From Rhodobacterales bacterium (lineage in GTDB: Bacteria > Pseudomonadota > Alphaproteobacteria > Rhodobacterales > Rhodobacteraceae), in contig PDSA01000029.1 of NCBI GenBank assembly GCA_002748285.1, positions 62,001 through 126,000 on the forward strand: a DNA stretch of 64,000 nt. Direction: 5' to 3'. Of the stretch, positions 1 to 9,650 are shown piece by piece. The position numbers and the translations under genes were made by a program. Position 1 is the stretch's first letter. Each line of letters begins with the position of its first letter. The notes beneath the pieces were generated by a model. That model did not search any database, was not told the DNA's origin, and saw nothing but the letters and a program-made list of their open reading frames with translations.

Positions 1-1538
1 CGGCCCATGCGGCGAACACCGATTTGCGCACGCTGGAAGAGGCGATGAAGGGCGCAGATGTGTTTCTGGGGGTGTCGGTCAAGGGGGCTGTGACACAGGA
101 AATGGTCTCTAACATGGCTAAAGACCCGGTTATTTTCGCCATGGCCAACCCGGACCCCGAGATCACCCCCGAGGACGCCCACGCCGTGCGGCAGGATGCC
201 ATCGTGGCTACGGGGCGTTCGGATTACCCCAATCAGGTGAATAATGTTCTGGGTTTTCCTTACCTGTTTCGCGGGGCGCTCGACATCCATGCACGCGCCA
301 TCAATGATGAGATGAAAATCGCCTGCGCCCGCGCCTTGGCCGAACTTGCCCGCGAGGATGTGCCTGATGAGGTGGCGATGGCGTATGGCCGTAACCTGAC
401 CTTTGGCCGCGATTATATCATCCCAACGCCGTTTGATCCGCGTTTGATCCACAAAATTCCTCCCGCCGTTGCCAAGGCGGGGATGGATACCGGCGTGGCG
501 CGGCGTCCGATTGTTGATATGGTTGGTTATGAAGAGTCGCTGAAGGCACGGCTGGACCCGACCGCTTCGATTTTGCGCGGCATTTATAGCCGGGCCAAGG
601 CGGCGCAGAGCCGGATGATCTTCGCCGAAGGTGATGATGTGCGGGTGTTGCGCGCTGCGGTGGCTTATCAGCGGGCTGGCTTGGGGCAAGCTCTGGTTGT
701 TGGGCGAGAGCCGGACGTCAAGCAAAAGCTGGAAGCTGCCGGTTTGGCCGATGCGGTGAGTGAACTCGAAGTGGTGAATGCCGCCAACACCACGCATCTT
801 AACCAATACAAAGATTTCCTTTACGAGCGCTTGCAGCGCAAAGGTTATGATTACTCTGACATTCACCGTCTGGCCTCGCGCGATCGGCATGTTTTTGCGG
901 CGTTGATGCTGGCGCATGGGCATGGCGATGGCTTGGTGACGGGTGCAACGCGTAAATCCGCCTATGTGTTGGAATTGATCAACCATGTGTTTGACGCCCG
1001 GGCCGCGGATGGGGCTGTGGGCGTGACGGCGGTGCTGCATAATGGGAAAATTGTGCTGATTTCTGATACGCTGGTGCATGAGTGGCCGGACGAATACGAT
1101 CTGGCGACCATTGCCGAACGCGGTGCAGATGTGGCAAAATCCCTAGGGTTAGAGCCGCGTGTGGCCTTTGTAAGCTTCTCGACATTCGGCTATCCGGTTT
1201 CGGAACGCGCCGAGAAAATGCACCTTGCCCCGGCGGTGTTGAATGAGCGCGGTGCCAGCTTTGAATATGAAGGCGAAATGGCGGTGGATGTGGCCCTGAA
1301 TGCTCAGGCGATGGCGCAGTATCCGTTTACGCGTTTGTCCGGGCCGGCCAATGTGTTGGTTGTTCCGGCGCGGCATTCGGCTTCGATTTCGGTGAAATTG
1401 ATGCAGGAAATGGCCGGGGCCACGGTGATTGGGCCGATTTTGACCGGGATTGATAAGTCAATTCAGATTTGCTCGACTGTTTCGACGGCCAATGACATTA
1501 TGAATATGGCGGTTCTGGCGGCGTGTAAGGTTGGTTAA
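1..1538 (+). CDS. maeB: NADP-dependent malic enzyme with C-terminal phosphotransacetylase-like domain (5' end outside window)
   Basis: The reading frame is already open at base 3 and runs to a stop at 1538, so the N-terminus lies before the window. The first ~170 residues are the NAD(P)-binding part of a malic enzyme ([15 protein letters not shown], then [19 protein letters not shown]). From about residue 180 the protein continues into a phosphate acetyl/butyryl-transferase-like domain ([40 protein letters not shown]). This two-domain layout is the usual proteobacterial MaeB, which decarboxylates malate to pyruvate with NADP reduction; the PTA-like part is generally regulatory. The gene overlaps the 3' end of the converging recO by 4 bases. 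No lesion was seen in the visible part. Confidence 0.95.
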   Translation, partial: AHAANTDLRTLEEAMKGADVFLGVSVKGAVTQEMVSNMAKDPVIFAMANPDPEITPEDAHAVRQDAIVATGRSDYPNQVNNVLGFPYLFRGALDIHARAINDEMKIACARALAELAREDVPDEVAMAYGRNLTFGRDYIIPTPFDPRLIHKIPPAVAKAGMDTGVARRPIVDMVGYEESLKARLDPTASILRGIYSRAKAAQSRMIFAEGDDVRVLRAAVAYQRAGLGQALVVGREPDVKQKLEAAGLADAVSELEVVNAANTTHLNQYKDFLYERLQRKGYDYSDIHRLASRDRHVFAALMLAHGHGDGLVTGATRKSAYVLELINHVFDARAADGAVGVTAVLHNGKIVLISDTLVHEWPDEYDLATIAERGADVAKSLGLEPRVAFVSFSTFGYPVSERAEKMHLAPAVLNERGASFEYEGEMAVDVALNAQAMAQYPFTRLSGPANVLVVPARHSASISVKLMQEMAGATVIGPILTGIDKSIQICSTVSTANDIMNMAVLAACKVG

Positions 1539-2266
1539 TGCTGGCTGTGGCGCAGATAGGCATCGACAAAGCGTTGGCGGGCGGCGGGCAGAGGCTTGTT
1601 GCCCAGTGATGGTGCCAGCCAGTTGTTCAGGAAATGCCCGGTCAGCTTCAAGCCTTGGTTTATTTCGTGATCCGGTGCCGGGCCTTGGCCCAAAAGGCAG
1701 AGCGGTAATGGCAACAGACGGCTGGCCCATTCGCCGGCCCCCTCTGCGCTGACAGCATGGCCTGATTTTGGCGAAACATATGCCAGATCTTCGCGGCTGC
1801 CCGTGACAACGCAGCGGCGCAAATCCAGCCCAAAGCCCAGCTCTTCCAGCAGCGCCATTTCCCAGCGTAAATAGGCCAGCGGCCAGCCTTCAGTATTGCC
1901 TAACAGGTCGAATAGGGTCACACTTTGTTGGTAAAGCACCGGATGAGCTTCGCGTTCGGGCAGGGTAAAAGCCAGCAGGGCGCAGACCGAATTCAGCGCC
2001 GCCAGCGTCAGCCGATCCGCCAATATGGTGGCTGAGCGGCTGCGGATGGGTTCAACCGCATAGTTCCCCAGATGAGTTTCAAGCCGGGCGCTCCAAGTCA
2101 GGTCGAGCTGCGCCCCGGGTTGCAAAATCGGCCCCATTTTGCGCCCGGCCCCGCCGCGCACCAACCCGGCGTGGCGGCCATGCTGTTCGGTGAAAACTTC
2201 GATGATCGACGCGGTTTCACCGTGTTTCTGAACCTTTAGCAAAACGCCCTGATCATGCCATTCCAT
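1535..2266 (-). CDS. recO: DNA repair protein RecO
   Basis: A protein of 243 residues, normal length for alphaproteobacterial RecO. It starts [21 protein letters not shown], the family's OB-fold N-terminus, followed by a helical region with [13 protein letters not shown] and a C-terminal part ([10 protein letters not shown]) where many RecO proteins carry a zinc site. Here only scattered cysteines are visible. RecO works with RecR, encoded at 31.3-31.9 kb, to load RecA on single-stranded DNA in gap repair. It is the last gene of the leftward lepB-rnc-era-DUF1491 group, 12 bases after the DUF1491 gene, and converges on maeB. Confidence 0.93.
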   Translation of the reverse strand: MEWHDQGVLLKVQKHGETASIIEVFTEQHGRHAGLVRGGAGRKMGPILQPGAQLDLTWSARLETHLGNYAVEPIRSRSATILADRLTLAALNSVCALLAFTLPEREAHPVLYQQSVTLFDLLGNTEGWPLAYLRWEMALLEELGFGLDLRRCVVTGSREDLAYVSPKSGHAVSAEGAGEWASRLLPLPLCLLGQGPAPDHEINQGLKLTGHFLNNWLAPSLGNKPLPAARQRFVDAYLRHSQH

Positions 2267-2278
2267 CAGCCTTACCCG

Positions 2279-2608
2279 CTATGACAGGCTCGGATCATCC
2301 AGCAAATGCTGCCCGTGCCGGTTTTCAACCTCAATCACCCACATATCAGAATCAAATGATTTTTGCTTGTTCAGATAGGCGTCAATTTTGGCCTCGGTCG
2401 CTTTGAGTATGCAAATCCAAGCGCGTTCGCCGGTTTGCAGATCAAAGGAACGCTGATAGATCTCGGCATTGCCGTCCAGCGTGTTCAGCTTTACCCAAAC
2501 CACTCCGGCAGTCAGATCGCCTTTTTGTGTGACAAAAGCGGGGATATTCGCCAGATTCAGCCGCTGTAGATAGGCTTGCACCCAAAATTCTGCAGTGAGC
2601 CGGATCAT
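2279..2608 (-). CDS. DUF1491 family protein
   Basis: A protein of 109 residues, full length for this alphaproteobacterial family of unknown function. It begins [20 protein letters not shown] and contains the GDLTAGVVWVKLNTLDG and WVIEVENRHGQHLLDD blocks typical of DUF1491. Its start codon overlaps the era stop codon by 4 bases (2605-2608), so it is probably translated by coupling to era. The era-DUF1491-recO order suggests co-regulation with repair and ribosome maintenance, but no biochemical role can be assigned. Confidence 0.85.
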   Translation of the reverse strand: MIRLTAEFWVQAYLQRLNLANIPAFVTQKGDLTAGVVWVKLNTLDGNAEIYQRSFDLQTGERAWICILKATEAKIDAYLNKQKSFDSDMWVIEVENRHGQHLLDDPSLS

Positions 2609-3516
2609 GCATTCCCGTCTTTGAAGTTCAGGCCCATTTCGGAATAGCGCTCGGCCTCATTCAGCCAGTTTGGCCGGACTTTGACCTGCAAAAACAGATG
2701 CACTTTGCGGCCCAAGAACTCTTCCAACTCCTCGCGAGAGGCTTTGCCTATGGCTTTGATGGTTTCGCCTTTGTGGCCAAGAATAATACCCTTGTGGCCA
2801 TCGCGCATGACGTAAATCAGTTGCTCGATCCGAACTGAGCCATCTTTGCGATCTTGCCATTTTTCGGTTTCGACGGTTAGCTGATAGGGTAATTCCTGAT
2901 GCAGGCGCAGGGTCAGCTTTTCGCGGGTGATTTCGGCGGCGATCATGCGCAGGGGCAAGTCGGCGATTTGGTCTTCGGGGTAGAGCCACGGCCCCGCGGG
3001 CACATTTTCCGCGAGCCATTTGCGCAAATCCTGAACGCCGTGGCCTTTTTCAGCCGAGATCATAAAGGTTTCGTCAAAGCGGTATAAGTCATTCAGTTCC
3101 TTGGTCAGCGCCAGCAGCTTGTCCGACTTTACCTTGTCGATTTTGTTGATCGCCAGCGCCACGGGGCGCCCGCCGGCGCGTTCGTTTAGGGCATCAAGAA
3201 TGACTTTGACGCCAGCGGTGACGCCACGATGTGCTTCGACCAACAGCACCACCAGATCCGCATCGGCGGCTCCGCTCCAAGCGGCGGCGACCATAGCGCG
3301 GTCGAGATGGCGGCGCGGCGTGAAAATGCCGGGGGTGTCGACAAAAACCAGCTGAGCCTGATTTTCCATCGCCACGCCACGGATGCGGGCGCGGGTGGTT
3401 TGAACCTTGTGGGTGACGATCGAGACTTTGGCCCCAACCATTTGATTGAGAAGGGTCGATTTGCCCGCATTCGGTTCGCCAATCAGGGCAATGAATCCGG
3501 CCTGTGTGTCAGTCAT
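2605..3516 (-). CDS. era: GTPase Era, 30S assembly factor
   Basis: A protein of 303 residues. The start chosen is the ATG at 3516 ([20 protein letters not shown]), not the longer open frame upstream, because the latter lies antisense-like within rnc. G-box motifs are visible: GEPNAGKST (P-loop), DTPG, NKID. The C-terminal KH domain carries [11 protein letters not shown] and binds the 3' end of 16S rRNA during small-subunit maturation. The start overlaps the rnc stop by 8 bases (3509-3516), a tight rnc-era coupling common in bacteria. The protein looks intact. Confidence 0.96.
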   Translation of the reverse strand: MTDTQAGFIALIGEPNAGKSTLLNQMVGAKVSIVTHKVQTTRARIRGVAMENQAQLVFVDTPGIFTPRRHLDRAMVAAAWSGAADADLVVLLVEAHRGVTAGVKVILDALNERAGGRPVALAINKIDKVKSDKLLALTKELNDLYRFDETFMISAEKGHGVQDLRKWLAENVPAGPWLYPEDQIADLPLRMIAAEITREKLTLRLHQELPYQLTVETEKWQDRKDGSVRIEQLIYVMRDGHKGIILGHKGETIKAIGKASREELEEFLGRKVHLFLQVKVRPNWLNEAERYSEMGLNFKDGNA

Positions 3517-4198
3517 TTTCGGTCTCCAATCGGGCCAGCAGGATTGTGGCAGCGGCCTGTTCGGCCTGACGTTTTGAGTTGGCGCTGGCTGATTCGGCCT
3601 CGCCATTTTGTAGCTGGGCCTGGATGGTGAACAGCGGTGCATGGTCAGGGCCACTGCGGGCAAGTTCGGTGTATTTGGGCGGCGGTAATTTGCGCGCCTG
3701 AGCCCATTCCTGCAAGGCGGTTTTGGCATCGCGGGCGTCTGCTTTGACTTGCTCAATGCGCTTGCCCCACAGCCGGATGACCAGTTTGCGGGCCTGTTCA
3801 AAGCCACCATCCAGATAGACCGCCGCCAGCACGGCCTCCATCGCGTCGGCCAGCAGAGCCTGTTTGCGCCGCCCGCCTGATATCATTTCCGAGCGCCCTA
3901 GTTTCAGCACCGCACCCAGATCAAATTCACGGGCGACATCGGCGCAGCTTTCCTTGCGCACCAAGGCGTTGAATTGCGGGGCCATTTGGCCTTCGGTTGC
4001 GTTTTCGTCATTAGCGAACAGAGCCTCAGCGATGATCAGGCCTAGCACCCGGTCGCCCAGGAACTCCAGCCGCTGATTGTCTTTGCGGGTGGACGAGGAC
4101 ATCGAGGAATGGGTGACGGCCTGATGCAACAGCTCGGGCTGTTTGAAATTATAGCCAATGCGGCCGCAAAAGGCCCGGAGTTCAGACGAAAGTTTCAC
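3509..4198 (-). CDS. rnc: Ribonuclease III
   Basis: A protein of 229 residues from a GTG start at 4198. GTG was chosen because it forms a 4-base GTGA overlap with the lepB stop, has AAGG about eight bases upstream, and yields the normal family length; an upstream in-frame start would extend into lepB. The catalytic signature [14 protein letters not shown] lies at about residues 42-55 and supplies the metal-binding acidic residues; the C-terminal third ([15 protein letters not shown] to the end) is the double-stranded-RNA-binding domain. RNase III processes rRNA precursors and structured RNAs. It is coupled to lepB and era in one operon. Confidence 0.95.
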   Translation of the reverse strand: MKLSSELRAFCGRIGYNFKQPELLHQAVTHSSMSSSTRKDNQRLEFLGDRVLGLIIAEALFANDENATEGQMAPQFNALVRKESCADVAREFDLGAVLKLGRSEMISGGRRKQALLADAMEAVLAAVYLDGGFEQARKLVIRLWGKRIEQVKADARDAKTALQEWAQARKLPPPKYTELARSGPDHAPLFTIQAQLQNGEAESASANSKRQAEQAAATILLARLETEND

Positions 4199-4896
4199 TG
4201 AATTGCCTTGAAATACCGATCTGATCGCCATGTCCAGAAGAAAAACAGGGATTTACCGGCGGATGAGAACATAACCCGATCTGCCCGGCCGATGAAGTTT
4301 TCAAATGGCACATAACCTACGCCTTGGCGGTTTTGTGAAACTCTGCTGTCGGAAGAATTATCCCGGTTGTCGCCCATCAGGAAATAGTGGCCCTCGGGTA
4401 CCGTATAAATGCCGGTATTATCGGTGAGGTGGTTGCCAATGTCCAGAATGCTGTGCGAGACCCCGTTGGGCAGGGTTTCTTTCATGCGGGTTTTTTCGCA
4501 AATACCTCCAAAACCCGGATTGTTTTTGCATTTTGGTTGGTTGCCGGCCCAGCCCTGTTTTGCATATGTTTCCGTAAAGATGCCGGCATCTTCCAATTTC
4601 ACAGGCTGACCGTTGATATGCAGCACACCGTTTTTCATCTGAATTTTGTCGCCCGGCATCCCGACCCGCCCGGAAATCGGGCAGGCCGCAAAGGGGCAGG
4701 AGTATTTGGAATAGCCATAGGCCATTTTGTTCACGAACAGGAAATCTCCGATCAGCAAGGTGTCTTTCATTGACCCGGACGGGATCCAGAAGGGTTGGAA
4801 AAACAATGTGCGGAAAATGCCTGCGATCAGCAGTGCCCAGAACACCGTTTTAATCATCTCCCAGATGCCATCGGGTTTGTCTGTGTTTTTTGCCAT
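4195..4896 (-). CDS. lepB: Signal peptidase I with an internal in-frame deletion that removes the catalytic-lysine segment
   Basis: A protein of 233 residues. The N-terminal membrane anchor ([16 protein letters not shown]) is followed by the catalytic serine motif [16 protein letters not shown] (Ser about residue 42), and the C-terminus has the [11 protein letters not shown] box. Between them the family normally has GDVVVFRHP...DYIKRLVGLPGD, whose lysine is the second half of the Ser-Lys dyad. Here residues 71-80 read [10 protein letters not shown], so SGR joins straight onto VGMPGDK and roughly 25 residues, including the lysine, are missing. The frame is kept. LepB cleaves signal peptides and is normally essential, so as written this protein should be inactive. 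It sits between pdxJ and rnc, and acpS, often found here, is absent. Family is certain; the cause of the gap is not. Confidence 0.9.
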   Translation of the reverse strand: MAKNTDKPDGIWEMIKTVFWALLIAGIFRTLFFQPFWIPSGSMKDTLLIGDFLFVNKMAYGYSKYSCPFAACPISGRVGMPGDKIQMKNGVLHINGQPVKLEDAGIFTETYAKQGWAGNQPKCKNNPGFGGICEKTRMKETLPNGVSHSILDIGNHLTDNTGIYTVPEGHYFLMGDNRDNSSDSRVSQNRQGVGYVPFENFIGRADRVMFSSAGKSLFFFWTWRSDRYFKAIQ

Positions 4897-4959
4897 AACG
4901 GGTCTATTCCTGCTCGGGTTGTCGGTTTGGAGGCTACATGGAGTGCCGGGCGCTCAGAG

Positions 4960-5727
4960 TCAAGTTTTCGGGCCAGATCGGGCGTCATCCATCAGGCGGC
5001 GCATTTTTGCAATGGCGTCTTGCAGGCCGATAAAGATGGATTCTCCGATCAGGAAATGGCCGATATTCAGCTCCATCACCTCGGGGAAGGCGGCGATGGG
5101 CTGGACTGTGTCGTAAGTGATGCCGTGACCGGCGTGAACTTCGAGCCCGACCGAGTGGGCATGGCGGGCCATTTGCCGCAGTTTTTCCAGTTCAAGCTCG
5201 GCGGTTTTCAGATCCCCTTCGTGGAAGGCATCGCAGTAGGCGCCAGTGTGCAGTTCGACAACATCCGCGCCGATACGGGCTGCGGCGTCGATTTGGTGGG
5301 CATCGGCGTCGATAAACAGCGAAACCCGGCAGCCTGCGTTGCGAATGGGGTCAATGAAACTGGCCAGCCGATTGTCGCCACCTGCTACCTCAAGGCCACC
5401 CTCGGTGGTCAATTCCTCCCGCTTTTCCGGCACGATGCAAACCGCATGGGGCTTATGGCGTAGCGCAATCGCCTGCATTTCAGCTGTGGCGGCCATTTCA
5501 AAATTTAGCGGCACGGAAAGAATTTCCATCAGGCCATCAATATCAGCATCGGAAATATGGCGCCGGTCTTCCCGCAGATGGGCGGTGATGCCGTCGGCCC
5601 CGGCGGCCTCGGCCAGTTTGGCGGCGCGCAAAGGGTCAGGATAGCTGCTGCCGCGCGCATTGCGCACGGTTGCAACATGGTCGATATTGATGCCGAGCCG
5701 CAGATTTCCCAATGGTTTTCCGTTCAT
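4960..5727 (-). CDS. pdxJ: Pyridoxine 5'-phosphate synthase
   Basis: A protein of 255 residues, full length. It contains LRLGINIDHVATVRNARG at the N-terminus, the TAHLREDRRHI block, and EVHAGHGITYDT and ELNIGHFLIGES near the C-terminus, all signature segments of the PdxJ TIM barrel. The enzyme condenses 1-deoxyxylulose 5-phosphate with 3-amino-2-oxopropyl phosphate in the last step of de novo vitamin B6 synthesis. It precedes lepB by 63 bases. It appears intact, unlike the genes on either side. Confidence 0.96.
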   Translation of the reverse strand: MNGKPLGNLRLGINIDHVATVRNARGSSYPDPLRAAKLAEAAGADGITAHLREDRRHISDADIDGLMEILSVPLNFEMAATAEMQAIALRHKPHAVCIVPEKREELTTEGGLEVAGGDNRLASFIDPIRNAGCRVSLFIDADAHQIDAAARIGADVVELHTGAYCDAFHEGDLKTAELELEKLRQMARHAHSVGLEVHAGHGITYDTVQPIAAFPEVMELNIGHFLIGESIFIGLQDAIAKMRRLMDDARSGPKT

Positions 5728-5764
5728 TCTGAAGGTTCCCTAAACTAAGAGCGTTACAAAACAC

Positions 5765-6323
5765 CTAACCTGTTTGATCGTTGTCGTCAGCTTTCTTTGC
5801 GGCTTTTCTGGCGCGAATTTCGGCCAGTTTGGCCATGAGCTTGCCTTTGCGGTGGTTCTGATAGGCGGTGATGATCGGCACGCTGACATAATAGCAGATT
5901 GAACATGGCCCAAAAGTTGTGCCGTAAATCCTGCCAGGCACCACCGAATTTGCCCATTAGAGACAGATCTGCACCTTTTTGATAAACCGTTCCCAATATC
6001 TGGTGCCCCAATTTCAGGCTGCTGACGGCAATGAAGGGAAAGGTAATGGGGTTGCCGAAAAAGGTGGCCATGATGCCGGCGATTATGTTGCCGCGAATGA
6101 TGAAGGATATCAGCGCGGCGGCGACAAAGTGAAAGCCGAAAAATGGCGTAAAGCTGACGATCACGCCGGCAAATACACCCCGGGCGATGCGATGCGGAGG
6201 GTCAGGCAAGCGGCGCAACCGATGCCAGACGTAACGCGCAGCCCGACCCCAGCCGCCTTTGGGGTAGAGGAGTTCCCAAAAAGTGCGCCAGAATGGTCGT
6301 TTATCACGTCTTTTAAAAACCAA
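5765..6323 (-). pseudogene. DUF2062 membrane protein gene, broken by an internal deletion with frameshift
   Basis: From a TTG start at 6323 (an in-frame TAG lies just upstream at 6339-6341) the frame encodes a normal DUF2062 N-terminus: PPHRIARGVFAGVIVSFTPFFGF, a hydrophobic segment and FFGNPITFPFIAV. It runs to HNFWAMFN near 5900 and then becomes unlike the family (LLLCQRADHHRLSEP) up to a stop at 5787. The other frame continues the expected C-terminus: YYVSVPIITAYQNHRKGK, then a lysine-rich tail and TAG at 5765. The membrane segment that normally joins these parts (a PYLVGGIIPG-like stretch) is gone. So the gene has an internal deletion of a length not divisible by three. DUF2062 proteins are small inner-membrane proteins of unknown function, commonly located here between rsh and pdxJ. 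Confidence 0.82.
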
Positions 6324-6357
6324 ACCAATCGTTCCTATCTATCTTTTCGTGCTGTTG

Positions 6358-8487
6358 CTATGGCTTGCGGGTCGGATCGCGATGGCGTTCGATTGCGGCA
6401 ACATCGGTATCGGCCTTTAATGCCATTATGACGGCATGCATATGCTCTATGTCTCTTAATTCAACCTCTATAAGAAGTCTGTAAAAATCTGGTTTGCGGT
6501 CCAAAAAGACCAGATTGGCGATATTGGCTTTTTGTTCGCCGATTATGGTGCAAATGCGCCCCAAAACTCCGGCGTCATTGCTGATGGTGATTTGCAGATT
6601 AACTTTGTGAGTGGCCGAATGTTTTCCGCTGTGCCAGTGCAGATCAACCCAGCGGCCAGCCTGATCTTCGAAATCCGATAAAACCGGACAATCGATGGCA
6701 TGAACGATCACACCCTTGCCGCGATAGCTGATGCCAACAATACGTTCACCGGGGATCGGCTGGCAGCAGCGGGCCAGATCAAAGGTCTGGCCATGTTCCA
6801 GCCCGACAACGGCCTGAGCAGGCTCAATTTCGTCGCCGCTGCGGGTGTTCAGCTCGGGGTAAAGCACAGAAATCACCTCGCGGGCGTTGATTTCGGCGCT
6901 GCCAATACGGGCCAGCAATTCATCCATATTGGCTAGCCGCATATGTTTAGAAGCCGTCTCTAACGCCTTGTCAGAGACCTTTTTGCCGATATGTTGAAAG
7001 GACACCCGCGTCAGCTCGCGCCCCAGTTTGATAAAGCGATTGCGGTTTTGGCTGCGCAGAGACTTGCGGATCGCTGATTTGGCCCGCCCGGTGGTGGCGA
7101 TGTCCAGCCATGTGGCTTGCGGGTGTTGCCCTTGGGCCGTGGTAATGGTGACGGATTGACCGTTTTTCAATCGGGTCCAGAGCGGCACCCGGATGCCATC
7201 GACCTGGGCACCGACACAGCTGTCACCAATCCGCGTATGGATTGCATAGGCAAAATCCAAAGGCGTGGCACCGCGGGGCAGTTTGACGACTTCGCCTTTG
7301 GGGGTAAAGCAAAACACCTGATCGGAATACATCTCGAGCTTGACATGTTCCAGAAACTCATCATGGCCGCCGGTGGCGTCTAGGCGCTCGTTCAGGCCGG
7401 ATACCCATTTGGCCGGGTCCACCGCGAACGGGTTTTCCGAGCGCACTCCGTCACGATAAGACCAATGCGCGGCAACGCCGGATTCGGCAACATCGTGCAT
7501 TTGCTGAGTTCGGATCTGAACCTCGACCTGCTTGCCATCGCGCCCGGATACTGTGGTTTGGATCGAGCGATAGCCGTTGGATTTGGGCTGGCTGATATAG
7601 TCTTTGAAACGGCCCGGAACAGCACTCCAGCGGCGGTGAATGGCCCCGAGCACCCTATAGCAATCGGTTTCGTTTTCGGTGATCACCCGAAAGCCGTAAA
7701 TATCCGAGAGCCGCGAAAATCCTTGCTCTTTTTCCGCCATTTTGCGCCAGATCGAGTAGGGCTTTTTGGCGCGGCCAAACACCTCGGCTTTGATATGATC
7801 GCGCTTCAGGATAAAACGGATGTCGTCGGTGATTTTCTGAATCACATCGCCGCTTTCCTTTTGTAGGGTGATAAAGCGGCGCATGATCGAGTTTCGCGCC
7901 TTGGGGTTCAGCACGGAAAAGGCCAAATCCTCCAGCTCTTCCCGCATCCATTGCATTCCCATCCGGCCCGCCAGAGGGGCGAAAATATCCATGGTCTCCT
8001 GCGCCTTTTGTGCCTGCTTATCCGGGCGCATGGATTTGATGGTGCGCATATTGTGCAGACGGTCGGCCAGCTTGACCAGAATCACCCGCAAATCCTTGGA
8101 CATGGCCATAAACAGCTTGCGGAAATTTTCGGCCTGTTTGGTTTCGGATGAGGACAGTTGCAGATTGGTCAGCTTGGTGACACCATCAACCAGCTCGGCC
8201 ACCTCTGTGCCGAACAGCTCGGCGACCTCGGTATAGGTCGATTCGGTGTCTTCAATGGTGTCGTGCAGCAGAGCAGTGATGATGGTGGCGTCATCCAGCC
8301 GCTGATGGGCTAGAATCGCCGCAACGGCGACCGGATGAGTGAAATAGGGCTCGCCCGAGTGGCGGAACTGACCTTCATGCATCCGAGCCCCATACTCAAA
8401 GGCTCGTCTTAGTTTATCAGCGTCTGTTTTGGGATTGTAGTTGCGAACCAGCGCGATCAGGTCATCGACTGTGATCTTGTCCGGCAT
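6358..8487 (-). CDS. rsh: Bifunctional (p)ppGpp synthetase/hydrolase of the RelA/SpoT family
   Basis: A protein of 709 residues, normal length. Domains in order: HD hydrolase (HPVAVAAILA, then LLHDTIEDTESTY, about residues 45-85); synthetase domain (KKPYSIWRKM, DIYGFRVI, FKDYISQPKSNGYRSIQTTV, about 235-320); TGS domain (KLPRGATPLDFAYAIHTRIG, about 385-410); C-terminal ACT domain (LQITISNDAGVLGRICTIIG). Having intact HD and synthetase motifs indicates the single long Rsh typical of alphaproteobacteria, which makes and degrades the stringent-response alarmone. It follows rpoZ by 28 bases in the same direction, so omega and Rsh are probably co-transcribed. Confidence 0.95.
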   Translation of the reverse strand: MPDKITVDDLIALVRNYNPKTDADKLRRAFEYGARMHEGQFRHSGEPYFTHPVAVAAILAHQRLDDATIITALLHDTIEDTESTYTEVAELFGTEVAELVDGVTKLTNLQLSSSETKQAENFRKLFMAMSKDLRVILVKLADRLHNMRTIKSMRPDKQAQKAQETMDIFAPLAGRMGMQWMREELEDLAFSVLNPKARNSIMRRFITLQKESGDVIQKITDDIRFILKRDHIKAEVFGRAKKPYSIWRKMAEKEQGFSRLSDIYGFRVITENETDCYRVLGAIHRRWSAVPGRFKDYISQPKSNGYRSIQTTVSGRDGKQVEVQIRTQQMHDVAESGVAAHWSYRDGVRSENPFAVDPAKWVSGLNERLDATGGHDEFLEHVKLEMYSDQVFCFTPKGEVVKLPRGATPLDFAYAIHTRIGDSCVGAQVDGIRVPLWTRLKNGQSVTITTAQGQHPQATWLDIATTGRAKSAIRKSLRSQNRNRFIKLGRELTRVSFQHIGKKVSDKALETASKHMRLANMDELLARIGSAEINAREVISVLYPELNTRSGDEIEPAQAVVGLEHGQTFDLARCCQPIPGERIVGISYRGKGVIVHAIDCPVLSDFEDQAGRWVDLHWHSGKHSATHKVNLQITISNDAGVLGRICTIIGEQKANIANLVFLDRKPDFYRLLIEVELRDIEHMHAVIMALKADTDVAAIERHRDPTRKP

Positions 8488-8515
8488 CTGGTTCGCACCT
8501 TTCTGCGATGTGGCG

Positions 8516-8869
8516 TTATGGCTGGCCTTGCGCTTCCATCAATGCGCGCAGCAGCTTTTCTTCGGACATATCGTCCTCTTCGGGCTTGTCGGCTTCGGTA
8601 CCGACCATCAATGCCATGGCGTCTTCTTCGGGCTCGTCGACCTCGATCTGAGTTTGCTGGCTTTCGATCATGCGTTCACGCAGGTCAGCGGCCAGCTGGG
8701 TTTCCTCGGCGATTTCACGCAGAGAAACCACAGGGTTCTTATCATTGTCGCGGTCAACAGTAATTGGATCACCAGCGGCAATCTCACGGGCTCGATGGGC
8801 CGCAAGCATGACCAGATCAAACCGGTTTGGAACCTTATCAACGCAATCTTCAACCGTAACGCGGGCCAT
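8516..8869 (-). CDS. rpoZ: RNA polymerase omega subunit
   Basis: A protein of 117 residues from the ATG at 8869, chosen because homologues start [20 protein letters not shown] and an AGGAG site lies about seven bases upstream; an upstream in-frame start would add unrelated residues. The conserved omega core ([18 protein letters not shown] and [12 protein letters not shown]) is followed by an acidic tail. Omega helps assemble RNA polymerase and, in many proteobacteria, forms part of a ppGpp site, which fits its position directly upstream of rsh. Confidence 0.95.
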   Translation of the reverse strand: MARVTVEDCVDKVPNRFDLVMLAAHRAREIAAGDPITVDRDNDKNPVVSLREIAEETQLAADLRERMIESQQTQIEVDEPEEDAMALMVGTEADKPEEDDMSEEKLLRALMEAQGQP

Positions 8870-8903
8870 GGGGCGACTCCTGAGCAATTTGTTAGAGGGG
8901 GCA

Positions 8904-8932
8904 TGTTTAGGGGCTTTATCCGCTGTTGACAA
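8904..8932 (-). promoter_or_regulatory. Candidate sigma-70-type promoter for rpoZ-rsh
   Basis: On the minus strand TTGTCA (8927-8932) is separated by 17 bases from TAAACA (8904-8909), 35 bases upstream of the rpoZ start. Spacing is ideal and the -35 has five of six consensus bases; the -10 is weak. It lies between rpoZ and folK. Confidence 0.45.
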
Positions 8933-8950
8933 GTGCTGAATCAGCGCTGG

Positions 8951-9538
8951 CTATAACAGATTGACTTGGGCAATGTCAGCCGGATCCAGCTCATCGCGGA
9001 GCTGGCGTGCGGTTTTGCCAAAAACCGGGTGGGTCCAGTCGGGGGCGATTTCGGCCAGTGGCACCAAAACAAAGGCCCGGTCCTGGATGCGGGGATGAGG
9101 CAAAATCAACTCTTGCGGGGCGATCTGTTTTTGTTTTTCCAGCGGCAGCTGTTGCCAATGGTCAAAGGTCTTTTGGTCCGGGAGGATTTGCTGATCATAG
9201 GCGAGCAGATCCAGATCAATTACCCGGGCCTGCCATCGCCCCAAGCGCTGCCGGCCCAGCGCATTTTCGACCTCGTGCAAATGTGATAATAGTTTCTGTG
9301 CCGTCATTTTTGTGTGGATCAGAGCCACCGCATTCACATAATCCGGCCCGGTTCCAGCGGGGAAACATGGGGTGCTGTAAAAGGCACTAATCCTTAGGAT
9401 AGATAATCCTTTTTGCTCCATTTTCTCAAGCGCCTGTTGCAATAGTGCTCGGGGGGTATTTTGCTGAAAGCTCAGATTAGACCCCAAGGCAATCAAGGCT
9501 GCGCCGGGGCTGGAATGTGTATCAGGGGGTTGCAACAT
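8951..9538 (-). CDS. folK: 2-amino-4-hydroxy-6-hydroxymethyldihydropteridine diphosphokinase
   Basis: A protein of 195 residues. Family motifs are ALIALGSNLS near the N-terminus, FYSTPCFPAGTGPDYVNAV, and the signature GRWQARVIDLDLLAY followed by LPHPRIQDRAFVLVPLAEIAP, which carry the metal and ATP-binding residues. The enzyme transfers pyrophosphate from ATP to the pterin in folate synthesis. It is the most upstream gene of the leftward block and is divergent from the NYN gene; a shared regulatory gap of about 110 bases separates them. Confidence 0.95.
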   Translation of the reverse strand: MLQPPDTHSSPGAALIALGSNLSFQQNTPRALLQQALEKMEQKGLSILRISAFYSTPCFPAGTGPDYVNAVALIHTKMTAQKLLSHLHEVENALGRQRLGRWQARVIDLDLLAYDQQILPDQKTFDHWQQLPLEKQKQIAPQELILPHPRIQDRAFVLVPLAEIAPDWTHPVFGKTARQLRDELDPADIAQVNLL

Positions 9539-9650
9539 CTTCCATGAATCCTTAATTTGCTGGGAATAATTTGGTTTCGCTTATCGATATTACTACCACC
9601 ACTCACTCACGGATATCCAAGCCGAAACCACTTACCGGAAGGAAAAATTT

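Noticed and set aside
3517..3810. N-terminal extension of Era
   Set aside because: The region lies inside rnc on the same strand in another frame; the conserved Era start is the ATG at 3516 with the usual overlap.
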